The notes beneath the pieces are model-generated. The model did no database searches, was not told where the DNA came from, and saw nothing but the letters and a program-made list of their open reading frames with translations. DNA of 64,000 nt from an uncultured bacterium. Its GTDB lineage: Bacteria > Planctomycetota > UBA1135 > GCA-002686595. Position numbers and translations under genes: made by a program. Location of the stretch: assembly GCA_938083085.1 (NCBI GenBank), contig CALLKX010000048.1, positions 94,163 through 158,162 of the forward strand, given 5' to 3'. Shown one piece after another: positions 1-9,424 of this stretch (position 1 is its first letter; each line of letters opens with the position of its first letter).

Positions 1-1
1 C

Positions 2-598
2 CTCGGTGCGAGCGGACACGACTTCCCCCCCATCGTCTCCGAGCTCGGCCTCCCCGAGGACCACGCCGTGCGGTTCATCTTCCCGCACGCGCCGCAGATC
101 CCCGTCACCGTCAACGGCGGGATGGTGATGCCCGCCTGGTACGACATCCTCGGCATGGACTTCGAGCGGCGCGTGGATGAGGCCGGAGTGCGTGGCTCCG
201 CAGCCCAGGCAAGGGCCCTCATCGAACGCGAGAAGGCCGCGGGCATCCCCGCCGACCGCATCGTCCTCGCGGGCTTCAGCCAGGGTGGCGCGATCGCTCT
301 CCACGAGGGTGTCCGACACCCCGAGGCTCTCGCGGGGATCCTCGCACTGTCCACGTACCTCGCCTGCGACGGGAACCTGGACGAGGAGCGCTCCCCGGCG
401 AACCAGGCGACCTCGATACTTCAGTGCCACGGCACCGAGGACCCCATGGTCGTCCCCCGCATGGGTGAGGCTGCCCGGGACCGGCTCCTGGGCCTCGGCT
501 ATCCCCTGGAGTGGCGGACTTACTCCATGGCGCACCAGGTCTGCCCCGAGCAGATCACGGACATCGGCGCCTGGCTGAGGGGCGCCCTCGGCCTCTGA
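2..598 (+). CDS. Carboxylesterase/phospholipase-type alpha/beta hydrolase, 5' end outside window
   Basis: This is the C-terminal part of a serine hydrolase of the phospholipase/carboxylesterase (PF02230) family, which cleaves carboxylic or thioester substrates in the cytoplasm. The reading frame is open to the window edge, and its first visible residues (LGASGHDF) match the oxyanion-loop region that normally follows the LHG start of the family. The gene therefore begins upstream, and the GTG at 68 is not its start. The nucleophile motif GFSQGGA, an acidic residue in GTEDPM and the histidine in MAHQVCPE give a complete Ser-Asp-His triad in the usual order. The natural substrate cannot be read from the sequence. 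A 170-base gap separates it from the next operon. Confidence 0.88.
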   Translation, partial: LGASGHDFPPIVSELGLPEDHAVRFIFPHAPQIPVTVNGGMVMPAWYDILGMDFERRVDEAGVRGSAAQARALIEREKAAGIPADRIVLAGFSQGGAIALHEGVRHPEALAGILALSTYLACDGNLDEERSPANQATSILQCHGTEDPMVVPRMGEAARDRLLGLGYPLEWRTYSMAHQVCPEQITDIGAWLRGALGL

Positions 599-770
599 GG
601 CGCCCGCTGGGCTGCCCTGCGGGTTGGCCCCATCTCCCTGCGCCGCCGCCCGCGACCCTCGAAGCCGGGGGGAGGGCTCACGAGCGGGGATCTCGTTTTC
701 GCCGATTGCGGGATCGACATGGCGGCTCGACGGGTACAACTCTCGCTCGCAGCCTTCAGGTAAATCTGAA

Positions 771-1550
771 ATGCGTTGCGAGCGCGAAGCCCCTCCCATG
801 CAAGAACCCGCCTCCACGCCCCCTGCCGCGCCCTCTGCCGCGCCCTCCGAGGGCGGACTGGTCGAGACGAGCGAGCCGAGCCTCCTCGCCCAGGCGGGCT
901 TCACCGGGCTCGAGCCGGAGCTCCACGCGGAGCTGGCGACCTTCGAGGCGTTCTTCAAGACCTTCGGCTTCAAGCGGATCCACGGCCGCGTCTGGGGCCT
1001 GCTAGTCCTCTCCGGGTGCCCGCTCTCGGCCAAGGAGATCGTGCACGAGCTCTCCATCAGCCAAGGGGCGGCGAGCGCCACGATCAACGAGCTGGTGGAG
1101 TGGGGCGCGGTCTCGTCGACCTTCGACACGGCCCGACGCTGCAACGTCCACGAGCCGGTCGGCAACACGCTCTCGATCGTGGCCACCGTCCTGCGCCGCC
1201 GCGAGCAGGTCGCCTTCGAACACTTCAAGGTGGGCGCTGAGCGCATGCTCGCGATCATCCGCCAGCGCAACGGCGCCAAGGACCCCCGGGTCCTGACCCT
1301 GCGCTCGATCATCGCGACCTGCGACCTCGCAGACGCGGTCATGAAGCTCGTCTTCTCCAGCGTGTCCAGCGCGCTGGGTGACCCGCAGAGCCTTCTCTCG
1401 AAGGCCATCGGCACCGCGTTCAAGGTGGGCGTCGGCGTCCCCGCGCGATTCCTTCAGGCCGGCGCGGCGGCCAACCAAGCATCGGACGCACTGTCCGAAC
1501 CACAAGCAGCGGACGATCCGTCCGAACAAGAGGAGGCAAAGCGTGCCTGA
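771..1550 (+). CDS. GbsR/MarR-family transcriptional regulator
   Basis: A 259-residue winged-helix regulator of the GbsR/MarR type. After a Pro/Ala-rich N-terminus, the helix-turn-helix segment runs from about residue 80 (SAKEIVHELSISQGAASATI) into a wing. A helical C-terminal half of the kind that dimerises follows. The start at 771 has AGG ten bases upstream; ATG 798 is an equally plausible start. The 3' end overlaps the GTG start of the downstream ketoacyl synthase by 8 bases, so the regulator is the first gene of the lipid-type operon and probably controls it. The tail past residue 230 is acidic and low-complexity. The family call is firm; the effector is unknown. Confidence 0.8.
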   Translation: MRCEREAPPMQEPASTPPAAPSAAPSEGGLVETSEPSLLAQAGFTGLEPELHAELATFEAFFKTFGFKRIHGRVWGLLVLSGCPLSAKEIVHELSISQGAASATINELVEWGAVSSTFDTARRCNVHEPVGNTLSIVATVLRRREQVAFEHFKVGAERMLAIIRQRNGAKDPRVLTLRSIIATCDLADAVMKLVFSSVSSALGDPQSLLSKAIGTAFKVGVGVPARFLQAGAAANQASDALSEPQAADDPSEQEEAKRA

Positions 1551-2793
1551 CCACTCCAGCAAGCCTCGCATTGTGATCACCGGTGTCGGTCTCACGAGCC
1601 CGAACGGCAACGATCTCGAGACCTATCGCAAGAACCTCCTGGCAGGCGTCTCCGGGGTCTCCCCCTACGAGATTCGCTACTTCGGCAAGACCGTCGCCGG
1701 GCAGTGTGACTTCGACAACCAGCGCCACCAGAGCCGCAAGACGCTCCGCCGCGGAACCCGCGCCGGGTCGGTCGCGATCTACTGCGCCAACGAGGCCGTG
1801 CAGAGCGCCGGCATCGACCTGGACGCCGTCGGAAAGCACAACGTCGGCGTCTACGTCGGCACCACCGAGCACGGGAACGTGGAGACCGAGCAGCAGATCT
1901 ACGAGATCAGCAAGTACGACTACGACACGTCGTACTGGTCGCACCACCACAACCCCCGGACGGTCGCGAACAACCCCGCCGGTGAGATCACCCTCAACAT
2001 GGGCATCACCGGCCCCCACTACGCCATCGGCGGGGCCTGCGCCGGCGGCAACCTGGGCATCATCCAGGGCGCTCAGATGCTGCAGCTTGGCGAGGTCGAT
2101 GTGGCCATCGCCGGCGGCGTCTCCGAGTCCATCCACACCTTTGGCATCTTCGCCAGCTTCAAGGCAGAGGGCGCCCTCGGCGAGAACGCCGACCCCGCCA
2201 AGGTCAGCCGCCCCTTCGACAGCGATCGGAACGGCATCGTGGTCAGCGAGGGCGGGTGCCTCTACGTCCTCGAGCGCTACGATGACGCGGTGAAGCGCGG
2301 CGCGAACATCATCTGCGAGCTCGCCGGCTGGCACGTGAACTCCGACGCCGCAGACTTCGTGCTGCCGCTGCCTGAGCGCCAGAACCAGTGCATGCGCGGC
2401 GCCCTCAACCGCGCCGGCATGGCGCCGGACGATATCCACATCGTCAGCACCCACGCCACCTCCACGCCCATGGGCGACATCCAGGAGTCGGGCGCGGTGC
2501 GCGAGGTGTTCGGAGACTCTTCCTCCACGAACATCAACAACACCAAGAGCTACATCGGGCACACCATGGGCGCCGCCGGCTCCCTCGAGCTCGCGGGCAA
2601 CCTGCCCTCCCTCATCGACGGCGTGGTGCACCCCACCATCAACGTCGACAAGCTCGACCCCGAGTGTGAAGTCCGGGGCCTCGTGATCAACGAGCCCCGC
2701 CAGACTGGCGGCGTCGAGACCATCCTCAATCTCAGCTTCGGGATGCTGGGCATCAACAGTGCCCTCGTCGTGAAGCGACCTGACTCCAACTGA
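1543..2793 (+). CDS. Beta-ketoacyl-ACP synthase (KAS II/FabF-like)
   Basis: A 416-residue condensing enzyme of the thiolase fold, catalysing decarboxylative Claisen condensation of an acyl chain with malonyl-ACP. The active-site Cys166 lies in GGACAGGN. His304 in STHATSTPMGD and Lys335/His340 in NNTKSYIGHTMGAAG complete the Cys-His-His set, so it should be catalytically competent and is not a chain-length factor. The GTG start at 1543 is preceded by AGGAGG at 1531-1536, six bases away, and overlaps the regulator stop. An ACP gene follows after 27 bases, then two flavoprotein desaturases. This indicates a dedicated side pathway and not housekeeping fatty-acid synthesis. No ketoreductase or dehydratase is adjacent, so reduction steps would be borrowed or absent. 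Confidence 0.88.
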   Translation: MPDHSSKPRIVITGVGLTSPNGNDLETYRKNLLAGVSGVSPYEIRYFGKTVAGQCDFDNQRHQSRKTLRRGTRAGSVAIYCANEAVQSAGIDLDAVGKHNVGVYVGTTEHGNVETEQQIYEISKYDYDTSYWSHHHNPRTVANNPAGEITLNMGITGPHYAIGGACAGGNLGIIQGAQMLQLGEVDVAIAGGVSESIHTFGIFASFKAEGALGENADPAKVSRPFDSDRNGIVVSEGGCLYVLERYDDAVKRGANIICELAGWHVNSDAADFVLPLPERQNQCMRGALNRAGMAPDDIHIVSTHATSTPMGDIQESGAVREVFGDSSSTNINNTKSYIGHTMGAAGSLELAGNLPSLIDGVVHPTINVDKLDPECEVRGLVINEPRQTGGVETILNLSFGMLGINSALVVKRPDSN

Positions 2794-2820
2794 TCCACCA
2801 ACCCCTTCCCTCCTCATCCA

Positions 2821-3093
<273 letters not shown>

Positions 3094-3118
3094 TCCGAGG
3101 CCTGGAAGCCCCATTCCC

Positions 3119-4519
3119 GTGACCGAGAAGTACGACACCATCGTCATCGGCGCGGGGATGAGCGGCCTCGCAGCCGGGATCCGACTCGCCCAGTTCGACC
3201 AGCGAGTCATCGTCCTGGACCGCCACTACCTATGGGGCGGGCTCAACTCCTTCTACAAGCAGAAGGGGCGACGCTTTGACGTCGGGCTGCACGCGCTGAC
3301 CAACTTCGTGCCCAAGGGAACGAAGGGGCGCCCTCTGACACGAATTCTCCGGCAGCTGCGGATCCCCTACGACGCCCTAGAGCTCGGGGAGCAGAGCGGC
3401 AGCCGGGTGGACTTTCCGGGCGTGTCGTTGCGCTGGAACAACGACTTCGAGCTGCTCCGCTCGGAGGTGGCCGAGAAGTTCCCCGGTGACATCGACGGCT
3501 TCGACCGACTGGTCCGGGACCTCGCGGGGTACCCCGACCTCTCGGATGAGTCTGGCCCGCCGAGGATGGCGCGCGACGAGCTGGCGCCCTACCTGAGCGA
3601 CCAGACGCTCGTGGAGATGCTGCTCCTTCCGCTGCTGTACTACGGCAGCCCGACGCCGGATGACGTGGAGTGGTCCTCGTTCATCATCCTCTTCAAGAGC
3701 CTCTACGAGGAGGGCTTCGCGCGCCCCGACGGCGGCGTCCGGCGCGTGCTCGACCTGCTCCGCAACCGCTACAAGGACCTCGGCGGTGAGCTCCGCATGC
3801 GCGCGGGGGTCCAGCGGATCCTCCACGGCCCCGACGGGGTGCGCGGCGTCGTGCTTGACGACGGCACCGAGCTGCTGGCGGACGTGGTGATCTCCAGCGC
3901 GGGCTTCGTGGAGACCATGCGCCTCACCGAGGAGGCGGACACCACCCAGGAAGCTGACATCGGCCCGCTCTCCTTCGTGGAGTACCTGACCGTCCTCGAC
4001 CAGCGCCCCAGGGACCTCGGTCACGACGACACCATCGTCTTCTTCAACACCGAGGATCGCCTGGTCTACGGGCCTCCCGAGCCCGGCCAACTCGTGGACC
4101 TGCGCAGCGGCGTCATCTGCTGCCCGGACAACTACGCCACCAAGGAGCCGCTCCCCGAGGGGCTGCTCCGGCTCACCCTCCTGGCGCGCCACGACGAGTG
4201 GACAGCGCTCAACGAGGAGGCCTACTCCAGCGCCAAGGATCGGATCTGGGGTGAAGCCCACGGGGTCGCCGCCCCCTTCGCCTTCGACGTGCGCCCCCAC
4301 TCGGTGTACGTGGACGGGTTCACGCCTCGGACGATCGAGAAGTTCACCGGGCACCTCGGGGGAGCCGTCTACGGCTCCACGCGCAAGCAGCGCAGCGGGA
4401 GGACCGCAGTGGACGGTCTCTTCCTCTGCGGCACCGATCAGGGTTACCTCGGCATCGTCGGCGCGATGCTGTCGGGGATCGCCATGGCCAACCAGCACGC
4501 CCTCGCATCCACGTCATGA
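3119..4519 (+). CDS. FAD-dependent phytoene desaturase/carotene isomerase-like oxidoreductase (first copy)
   Basis: A 466-residue flavoprotein of the CrtI/CrtISO amine-oxidase superfamily. The N-terminal dinucleotide-binding fold is TIVIGAGMSGLAAG, followed by VLDRHYLWGGLNSFY and RFDVGLHALTNF, the signature region of phytoene-desaturase-like enzymes. The C-terminal FAD motif is GLFLCGTDQGYLGIVGAMLSG. GTG 3119 is chosen because homologues begin just before the Rossmann strand; the frame is open upstream but reads through the ACP gene. Its stop overlaps the next gene as ATGA. Enzymes of this family desaturate or isomerise long conjugated chains. With a KAS and an ACP as neighbours, an acyl chain is a likelier substrate here than phytoene. 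Confidence 0.85.
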   Translation: MTEKYDTIVIGAGMSGLAAGIRLAQFDQRVIVLDRHYLWGGLNSFYKQKGRRFDVGLHALTNFVPKGTKGRPLTRILRQLRIPYDALELGEQSGSRVDFPGVSLRWNNDFELLRSEVAEKFPGDIDGFDRLVRDLAGYPDLSDESGPPRMARDELAPYLSDQTLVEMLLLPLLYYGSPTPDDVEWSSFIILFKSLYEEGFARPDGGVRRVLDLLRNRYKDLGGELRMRAGVQRILHGPDGVRGVVLDDGTELLADVVISSAGFVETMRLTEEADTTQEADIGPLSFVEYLTVLDQRPRDLGHDDTIVFFNTEDRLVYGPPEPGQLVDLRSGVICCPDNYATKEPLPEGLLRLTLLARHDEWTALNEEAYSSAKDRIWGEAHGVAAPFAFDVRPHSVYVDGFTPRTIEKFTGHLGGAVYGSTRKQRSGRTAVDGLFLCGTDQGYLGIVGAMLSGIAMANQHALASTS

Positions 4520-6039
4520 CCGACACCAGCAGCACGCCCGCCTCCGCCGCCCGCCAAAAGAAGTTCTTCGCCGGGCACCGCGACGGCAAGCGCCCCCTGA
4601 CCAGCGACCCCCTCAAGGGCGCCAAGGATCACTACGACGTGGTGGTCATCGGCTCGGGGCTTGGCGGCCTCACGGCGGCCAACATCCTGGCCCGCAACGG
4701 ACACTCGGTCGCGGTCCTGGAGCAGCACTACAACTACGGGGGCCTCGCCACCTGGTTCAAGCGCAAGGGCGGCCACGTCTTCGACATCTCGCTGCACGGC
4801 TTCCCCTTCGGCATGAAGAAGACCTGCCGCAAGTACTGGGGCCAGCACGTCGCGGACAAGATCGTCCAGCTGGACGGGGTCCGCTTCGACAACCCGCAGT
4901 TCAGCTTCGACACCGAGTTCACGCGGGACGACTTCACGGACAAGCTGGTCAGCGTCCTCGGGTGCGAGCAGTCGGTGGTCGAGGGGTTCTATGACGACCT
5001 CCGTCGGATGAACTACTACGACAACGACACGCGCACCACCGGCGAGCTGTTCGAGGAGTACTTCCCCGGCCGTAACGACGTCCACCGACTCCTCATGGAG
5101 CCGATCACCTACGCGAACGGCTCCAGCCTCCAGGACCCCGCTATCAGCTATGGGATCGTCTTCTCGAACTTCATGTCGAAGGGCGTCTACACCTTCACCG
5201 GTGGAACCGACGGGCTCATCAAGGACATGCGCGGGGTGCTCGCGTCCAACGACGTGGACATGTTCAGCCGCGTCCGCGTGGACGAGATCCTCGTCGAGGG
5301 CGGCACGGTCAAGGGGGTGCGCGTGGGCGACCGCGCCATCTCGGCGGACATCGTGCTCTCCAACGCCAACGTGAAGACCACCGCCGAACAACTCGTCGGG
5401 GAGGAGCACTTCGACGCCGAGTGGCTCGCGGGCCTCCGTGACGTGCGGCTCAACACCTCGAGCTGCCAGGTCTACATGGGCCTGCGCCAGGGGGAGACCC
5501 TCCCCTGGGTCTCGGACCTCTTCTTCACGTCCACCCGGCCCACCTTCGACAGCGCCGCCCTCTGCGACCTGCACGGGGAGAGCCGCACCTTCAGCTTCTA
5601 CTACCCCAAGGGCCGTCCCCAGGACGCCGAGAAGGGCCGCCCCGACCGCTACGTCATCGTGTCGAGCACCAACGCGCTCCACGAGGACTGGGCAGCGATG
5701 GACGACGCCTCCTACGAGGCCAACAAGCGCCGGATGGTCGAGGAGACCGTCGCCGACATCGAGCGCCGCCTCCCCGGCACCGCTGCCAAGATCGAGCACG
5801 CCGAGGCCGCCACGCCGCGGAGCTTCGAGTTCTACACCGAGGCACCGACCGGGACCTCGTTCGGGACAAAGTTCGAGGGGCTGCCCTACTCCATGAACCT
5901 CTCGGAGCAGGTCGAGGGCCTGTACCACGCGGGCTCGGTGGGCATCATCATGAGCGGCTGGCTCGGCGCCGCGAACTACGGGGCGATCACCGCCAACAAG
6001 ATCGACGCCAAGCTGGCGGCGATGGTGACTGCCGACTGA
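4516..6039 (+). CDS. FAD-dependent phytoene desaturase-like oxidoreductase (second copy)
   Basis: A 507-residue flavoprotein of the same superfamily as its upstream neighbour. It carries VVVIGSGLGGLTAAN near residue 37, VLEQHYNYGGLATWF, and a C-terminal FAD segment (YHAGSVGIIMSGWLGAANYG). An extra N-terminal leader of about 35 polar residues precedes the fold. The start ATG overlaps the upstream TGA (ATGA), so the two are translated together. The two copies differ strongly outside the FAD motifs, so they probably act at successive steps or as a heteromer. The operon appears to end here; the next gene is on the other strand 30 bases on. The substrate is unknown. Confidence 0.85.
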   Translation: MTDTSSTPASAARQKKFFAGHRDGKRPLTSDPLKGAKDHYDVVVIGSGLGGLTAANILARNGHSVAVLEQHYNYGGLATWFKRKGGHVFDISLHGFPFGMKKTCRKYWGQHVADKIVQLDGVRFDNPQFSFDTEFTRDDFTDKLVSVLGCEQSVVEGFYDDLRRMNYYDNDTRTTGELFEEYFPGRNDVHRLLMEPITYANGSSLQDPAISYGIVFSNFMSKGVYTFTGGTDGLIKDMRGVLASNDVDMFSRVRVDEILVEGGTVKGVRVGDRAISADIVLSNANVKTTAEQLVGEEHFDAEWLAGLRDVRLNTSSCQVYMGLRQGETLPWVSDLFFTSTRPTFDSAALCDLHGESRTFSFYYPKGRPQDAEKGRPDRYVIVSSTNALHEDWAAMDDASYEANKRRMVEETVADIERRLPGTAAKIEHAEAATPRSFEFYTEAPTGTSFGTKFEGLPYSMNLSEQVEGLYHAGSVGIIMSGWLGAANYGAITANKIDAKLAAMVTAD

Positions 6040-6068
6040 TCGGGCCCCGCGCGAGCGCCGGCGATGCG

Positions 6069-6362
6069 CTACTCCCCGAAGAGGTCGCCGAGGCCCTCCA
6101 CGAGGGCCCCCACGGGCGCGGCGGGCACGCCGCTGATCAAGACCTCCGCGCTCTCGCGCGGATGATCAAGGGACTCGTCGCTGGCCGTGTTCATCGCGCC
6201 TCCGAGGTGCTCCACGGCATCGAGGACCGCTCCCGCGCACCCCCGGACGACCCGCAAGGCCTCCTCTCGGTAGTCCGCGCTCCCTGCGAGGAACCGGGTC
6301 CCCTCCGACAGGGAAACCACCTCCTCGATCAGTCGATGCATCGCTCGCTGACTCTCATTCAT
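6069..6362 (-). CDS. Small hypothetical protein, 97 residues
   Basis: I do not recognise this protein. The translation is mostly helical, acidic and without cysteine pairs, signal peptide or membrane segment. It begins MNESQRAMHRLIEEVV and ends in a short hydrophobic/Gly region. Upstream of the ATG the minus strand carries a purine-rich GAGAGAGGG about seven bases away, a credible ribosome binding site. Third-position GC is moderate. It is convergent with the desaturase operon and lies alone, more than 200 bases from the next gene. It could be a spurious frame, but the ribosome binding site and helical periodicity favour a real small gene. Confidence 0.5.
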   Translation of the reverse strand: MNESQRAMHRLIEEVVSLSEGTRFLAGSADYREEALRVVRGCAGAVLDAVEHLGGAMNTASDESLDHPRESAEVLISGVPAAPVGALVEGLGDLFGE

Positions 6363-6581
6363 GTCTTTGCCCTCTCTCTAGATCCTGCTGGCAGGCCGGG
6401 CTTCACCCCGACCAGATGCCGCCACACGCAAAGGCGCCCGGCAGCGGAGGGCAACATCGACCGGCCCGCCCGAGAAGGAGGAGCGGAAGATCTGCTCAGC
6501 TCCCCCGGCACGCCTTGATGCGCCGAAGCGGGGCACTACCGCCCCCCCGACGCCCCACTCCGGGACGAGCCGGCGGGTCTT

Positions 6582-8147
6582 CTAGCCCCGCGCGAGCGGG
6601 ATCAGCAGTCCGGGGGCCCCGTGCCCGAGGCCGGCGGGGAGCCCGCCTGCCCAGCGGCGCAGGCGACGCTCGCCGTCCGGGCCGAGCCCCTCGATGCCGC
6701 ACGAGAACTCGACGCCGAGGGGGACGTCGTCGAAGCGCTCGGGCAGCCGCAGCCGCAGCCCACCGCCGCCTCGGACCACCTCCAGCCCGAGCCGGGCCAC
6801 GAGGTGCGCGTCCGTCAGGCCACCAGGATTCTCGATGCTGAGGACCATGTCCTTGCCGGCCCGACGAGCGGTGACCGACGCCGGGGCGTCGCCGGGACGC
6901 TCCGCGAGCAGCTCCAGCCGCCGGGCGAGGCCGTCTGCCGTGGCAGCTCGCCGCCGAATCAGCGGCGCGTCGAAGAGCAGGCTCCCCCCGGGTCGAATCT
7001 CCCCGTCCACGGCGAGCCCCTCCCGCCAGCTGTAGAGGACGCCCACGAGCGGGTCGGGGCCAGGAACCCGCGCGCCACCACGGATACGAAACTCCACCGA
7101 TCGCTCCTCCTCCGCCTCGAGCTCCAGCACGCGAGGGAGCCCGTCGATCTCGAAGGCCCCGTGCGGCACGAACGCGGACGCACGCGCCTCCACGGGAAAG
7201 GGGAAGGGGTTGGCCACGGTCACGACGCTGGTCCAGTCCCCGAACCACTCCCCACGGGCCCGCTCGTCGAGCGTCTCCGGCTCGACGAACAGCTCGGGGG
7301 CGCGGACGGGGTAGGGCGCGGTGGACCCGGGGAGCATCCGCGCAAGGGCCCGGGCGGCGAGCGCGCGATGGGGCTCGTTCGAGTTGAGCCCGAACAGCGG
7401 CTGCCGGCAGAGCTCGAGGAGCTCGTCCGGGTCGTCGATCGCCCAGGCCCAGCGCTCCGTGAAGGACCAGTCGGCGCCGCCGGCCGCGCCCCTCCAACCG
7501 CGGGGGCCCACCGAGTACGCGTCGATGCGCTCATCCCGGACGAAGCGCCGATCGTCCTCGTTCGCGGAGATCCCGAGGAGCATCGTCGAGAGCCCCGCGT
7601 CTCGAGCGTCGAGCACCACGTCCCGGCGGAAGCTCGCGACCCGGCACGGGACAGGGGGCCGGCGCTCGGAGAGCAGCTCGGTGAGCCGAGACACGAGCCC
7701 CGGCTCCTTGAGCTCGATCATGTGGAAGGGCGGCTCGGAGGCCCGAGCCTCCGGCGTCATCCCGAGGGCCTCATCGAGGAGCGGGACGGGCTCCCCGGCG
7801 AAGCGCTTCGAGAACCAGCCCCCGGCGTCCACGGTGAAGAGCTCACGCAGGTCCAGGTCCGCGAGGGCGCCGCGATGATCCGTGGTGCGCTCGAGCCGGG
7901 CATCATGGAACAGCACGAGGTCGCCGCTCCCGCACGCCCGGACGTCGTACTCCACGCCGTCCAGACCCGCTTCCAGCGCGCGGCGGAGAGCAGCGAGAGT
8001 GTTCTCCGGGGCCTCCCTCGGCGCGCCGCGGTGGCCGAGGAGGAGCGGCGGCCCCGTGAGGTGGGCACCGGACACCTCCAGGCTTGAGAGCCCCTCGTAG
8101 ACGTTCCGTCGCGGCGACTCTGGCCCGCGGGACAGGCCCCCCGTCAC
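6582..8147 (-). CDS. Glycerophosphodiester phosphodiesterase family protein with C-terminal beta-rich extension
   Basis: A 521-residue protein whose first 250 residues form a GDPD TIM barrel. It has LLGHRGAPREAPENT (His39, Glu48), VEYDV (Glu66/Asp68) and LFHDARLERTTD (His81), the metal and catalytic residues that hydrolyse glycerophosphodiesters to glycerol-3-phosphate and an alcohol. The remaining 270 residues are not part of the catalytic domain; they look beta-rich and may be a substrate or surface-binding module. The GTG start at 8147 overlaps the upstream TGA (GTGA). Longer frames would run into the upstream gene. No obvious signal peptide was seen, so location is uncertain. It is co-transcribed with the upstream lipoprotein. 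Confidence 0.82.
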   Translation of the reverse strand: MTGGLSRGPESPRRNVYEGLSSLEVSGAHLTGPPLLLGHRGAPREAPENTLAALRRALEAGLDGVEYDVRACGSGDLVLFHDARLERTTDHRGALADLDLRELFTVDAGGWFSKRFAGEPVPLLDEALGMTPEARASEPPFHMIELKEPGLVSRLTELLSERRPPVPCRVASFRRDVVLDARDAGLSTMLLGISANEDDRRFVRDERIDAYSVGPRGWRGAAGGADWSFTERWAWAIDDPDELLELCRQPLFGLNSNEPHRALAARALARMLPGSTAPYPVRAPELFVEPETLDERARGEWFGDWTSVVTVANPFPFPVEARASAFVPHGAFEIDGLPRVLELEAEEERSVEFRIRGGARVPGPDPLVGVLYSWREGLAVDGEIRPGGSLLFDAPLIRRRAATADGLARRLELLAERPGDAPASVTARRAGKDMVLSIENPGGLTDAHLVARLGLEVVRGGGGLRLRLPERFDDVPLGVEFSCGIEGLGPDGERRLRRWAGGLPAGLGHGAPGLLIPLARG

Positions 8148-9397
8148 GGCTGTCGCGAGGTCATGGGATCGCGGCGCGCCCCGGTGCGATGGACCACGAG
8201 CACGCTCCCCGAGTACCCACAGCTCACCAGGCACAGCCCGAGCCCGTCGATCACGCCGGTGGTCAGGTGATGGAGCTTGGCCGAGTCCCGCGCCACGGAA
8301 CGCTTGGAGCTGATGAGCCCCGTCCTCGCCGCCCGATCGGGATGATCCATCGAGCGGATCTCGACCCTCTCCAGGGTGACGACACGGATCACCCCGTCGT
8401 AGCCCGCGGTGGCCACCTCGACGCCGTCGTCCCCGGGCACCAGGTCCGCCACGACGGCGCCGCGCAGGCGATTATCCGCCCGCTCCAGGACCGTGAGGGC
8501 GCCCTTGAGCTGCCCGTCGCCGTTGCGCTCGATCACGCGCAGCATCCCGCCGTTGTCGCAAACCACCACGCCGTCCCCCGGGAAGGGCGCGATGCGCGCG
8601 AGGGTGGCGCCCAGATCACGACGACCATAGGGCGAGAGGGTCCCGCCCTCGCCGCGAATGAACTCGACCAGCCCGCCATCGTCGCAGGCGAGGGCGAAGC
8701 CGCCCGCCGTGGGACATGCCCCCTTGGCGTTCCCCTCGTGTCCAAGGTCGTGGACGCTGGAGAGATCCTCAACCGTGAGCTCCTCCCCGGCCAGCGACAC
8801 GCCGAGCAGTCGGGCGGAGCCGAAGTAGCCCGCGACCACGACCTCTTGCCCGGGGCGCTGCGGGTCGACGTCCCCCGCCGTCACGGCGTGCACGAGCGCA
8901 GGCGTCACCAGGCGCGCCTCGGACCAGCCGTCCCCCATGGACGACCGCGAGAACACCCGGACGAGGCCGCGCCCCCCGTCATCTTCCCCGCCCTCGAGCA
9001 TGCCGACCGCGATGATCTCGTCTCCGGGCGCCGAGGGCACGACGTCGGCGCAGATCACCTGCACCAGCTCGCCCATGTTGCGCGAGACCGCGGGGCCGAG
9101 GTCCAGGGGCTCGAAGCCATCCCCCGACCGCCGGAACGCGCGCACGGCACCGCGTTGGTCGACCGCGACGATCTCGTCTCCGGGTGTGTCCGGGTCCAGC
9201 TCCCCGCAGGCGACGCCGTTGATGCGGGTGTCCCCGCGGAACACCGTCGAGAGCTCCCACCCAGCGTTCAGGACCGCGGGGATCGAAAGGGGCTCAGGGC
9301 CCGTGGTCGCCTCACCGGGTCCGGGGAGCGTCCCCTGGCAGGCCGTCACAGCGAGGAGCAGGGGCGTGGGGAGGAGCAGGCGCGAGAGTCGATCCAT
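8144..9397 (-). CDS. Lipoprotein with FG-GAP/VCBS-like beta-propeller repeats
   Basis: A 417-residue exported lipoprotein. The signal peptide ends in a lipobox (LLAVTAC), with acylated Cys expected at residue 20. The body contains repeated motifs of the type CGELDPDTPGDEIVAVDQ, CADVVPSAPGDEIIAVG, AGDVDPQRPGQEVVVAG and VADLVPGDDGVEVATAGYDG, the calcium-binding-loop pattern of FG-GAP/VCBS blades. About six blades can be traced, consistent with a propeller. The stop overlaps the GTG of the GDPD gene downstream. Such propellers are binding scaffolds; the ligand is unknown. Association with a glycerophosphodiesterase suggests surface phospholipid handling, but that is inference. Confidence 0.78.
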   Translation of the reverse strand: MDRLSRLLLPTPLLLAVTACQGTLPGPGEATTGPEPLSIPAVLNAGWELSTVFRGDTRINGVACGELDPDTPGDEIVAVDQRGAVRAFRRSGDGFEPLDLGPAVSRNMGELVQVICADVVPSAPGDEIIAVGMLEGGEDDGGRGLVRVFSRSSMGDGWSEARLVTPALVHAVTAGDVDPQRPGQEVVVAGYFGSARLLGVSLAGEELTVEDLSSVHDLGHEGNAKGACPTAGGFALACDDGGLVEFIRGEGGTLSPYGRRDLGATLARIAPFPGDGVVVCDNGGMLRVIERNGDGQLKGALTVLERADNRLRGAVVADLVPGDDGVEVATAGYDGVIRVVTLERVEIRSMDHPDRAARTGLISSKRSVARDSAKLHHLTTGVIDGLGLCLVSCGYSGSVLVVHRTGARRDPMTSRQP

Positions 9398-9410
9398 GAT
9401 TTGGTGAAGG

Positions 9411-9423
9411 GGGGGCGACCCCC
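9411..9423 (-). terminator. Short GC hairpin downstream of selD
   Basis: A 5-bp G/C stem with a 3-base loop lies 2 bases after the selD stop and just ahead of the next minus-strand gene. On the minus strand it is followed by CCTTCACC, a weak pyrimidine tract, so it could attenuate transcription but is not a strong terminator. Confidence 0.35.
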
Positions 9424-9424
9424 T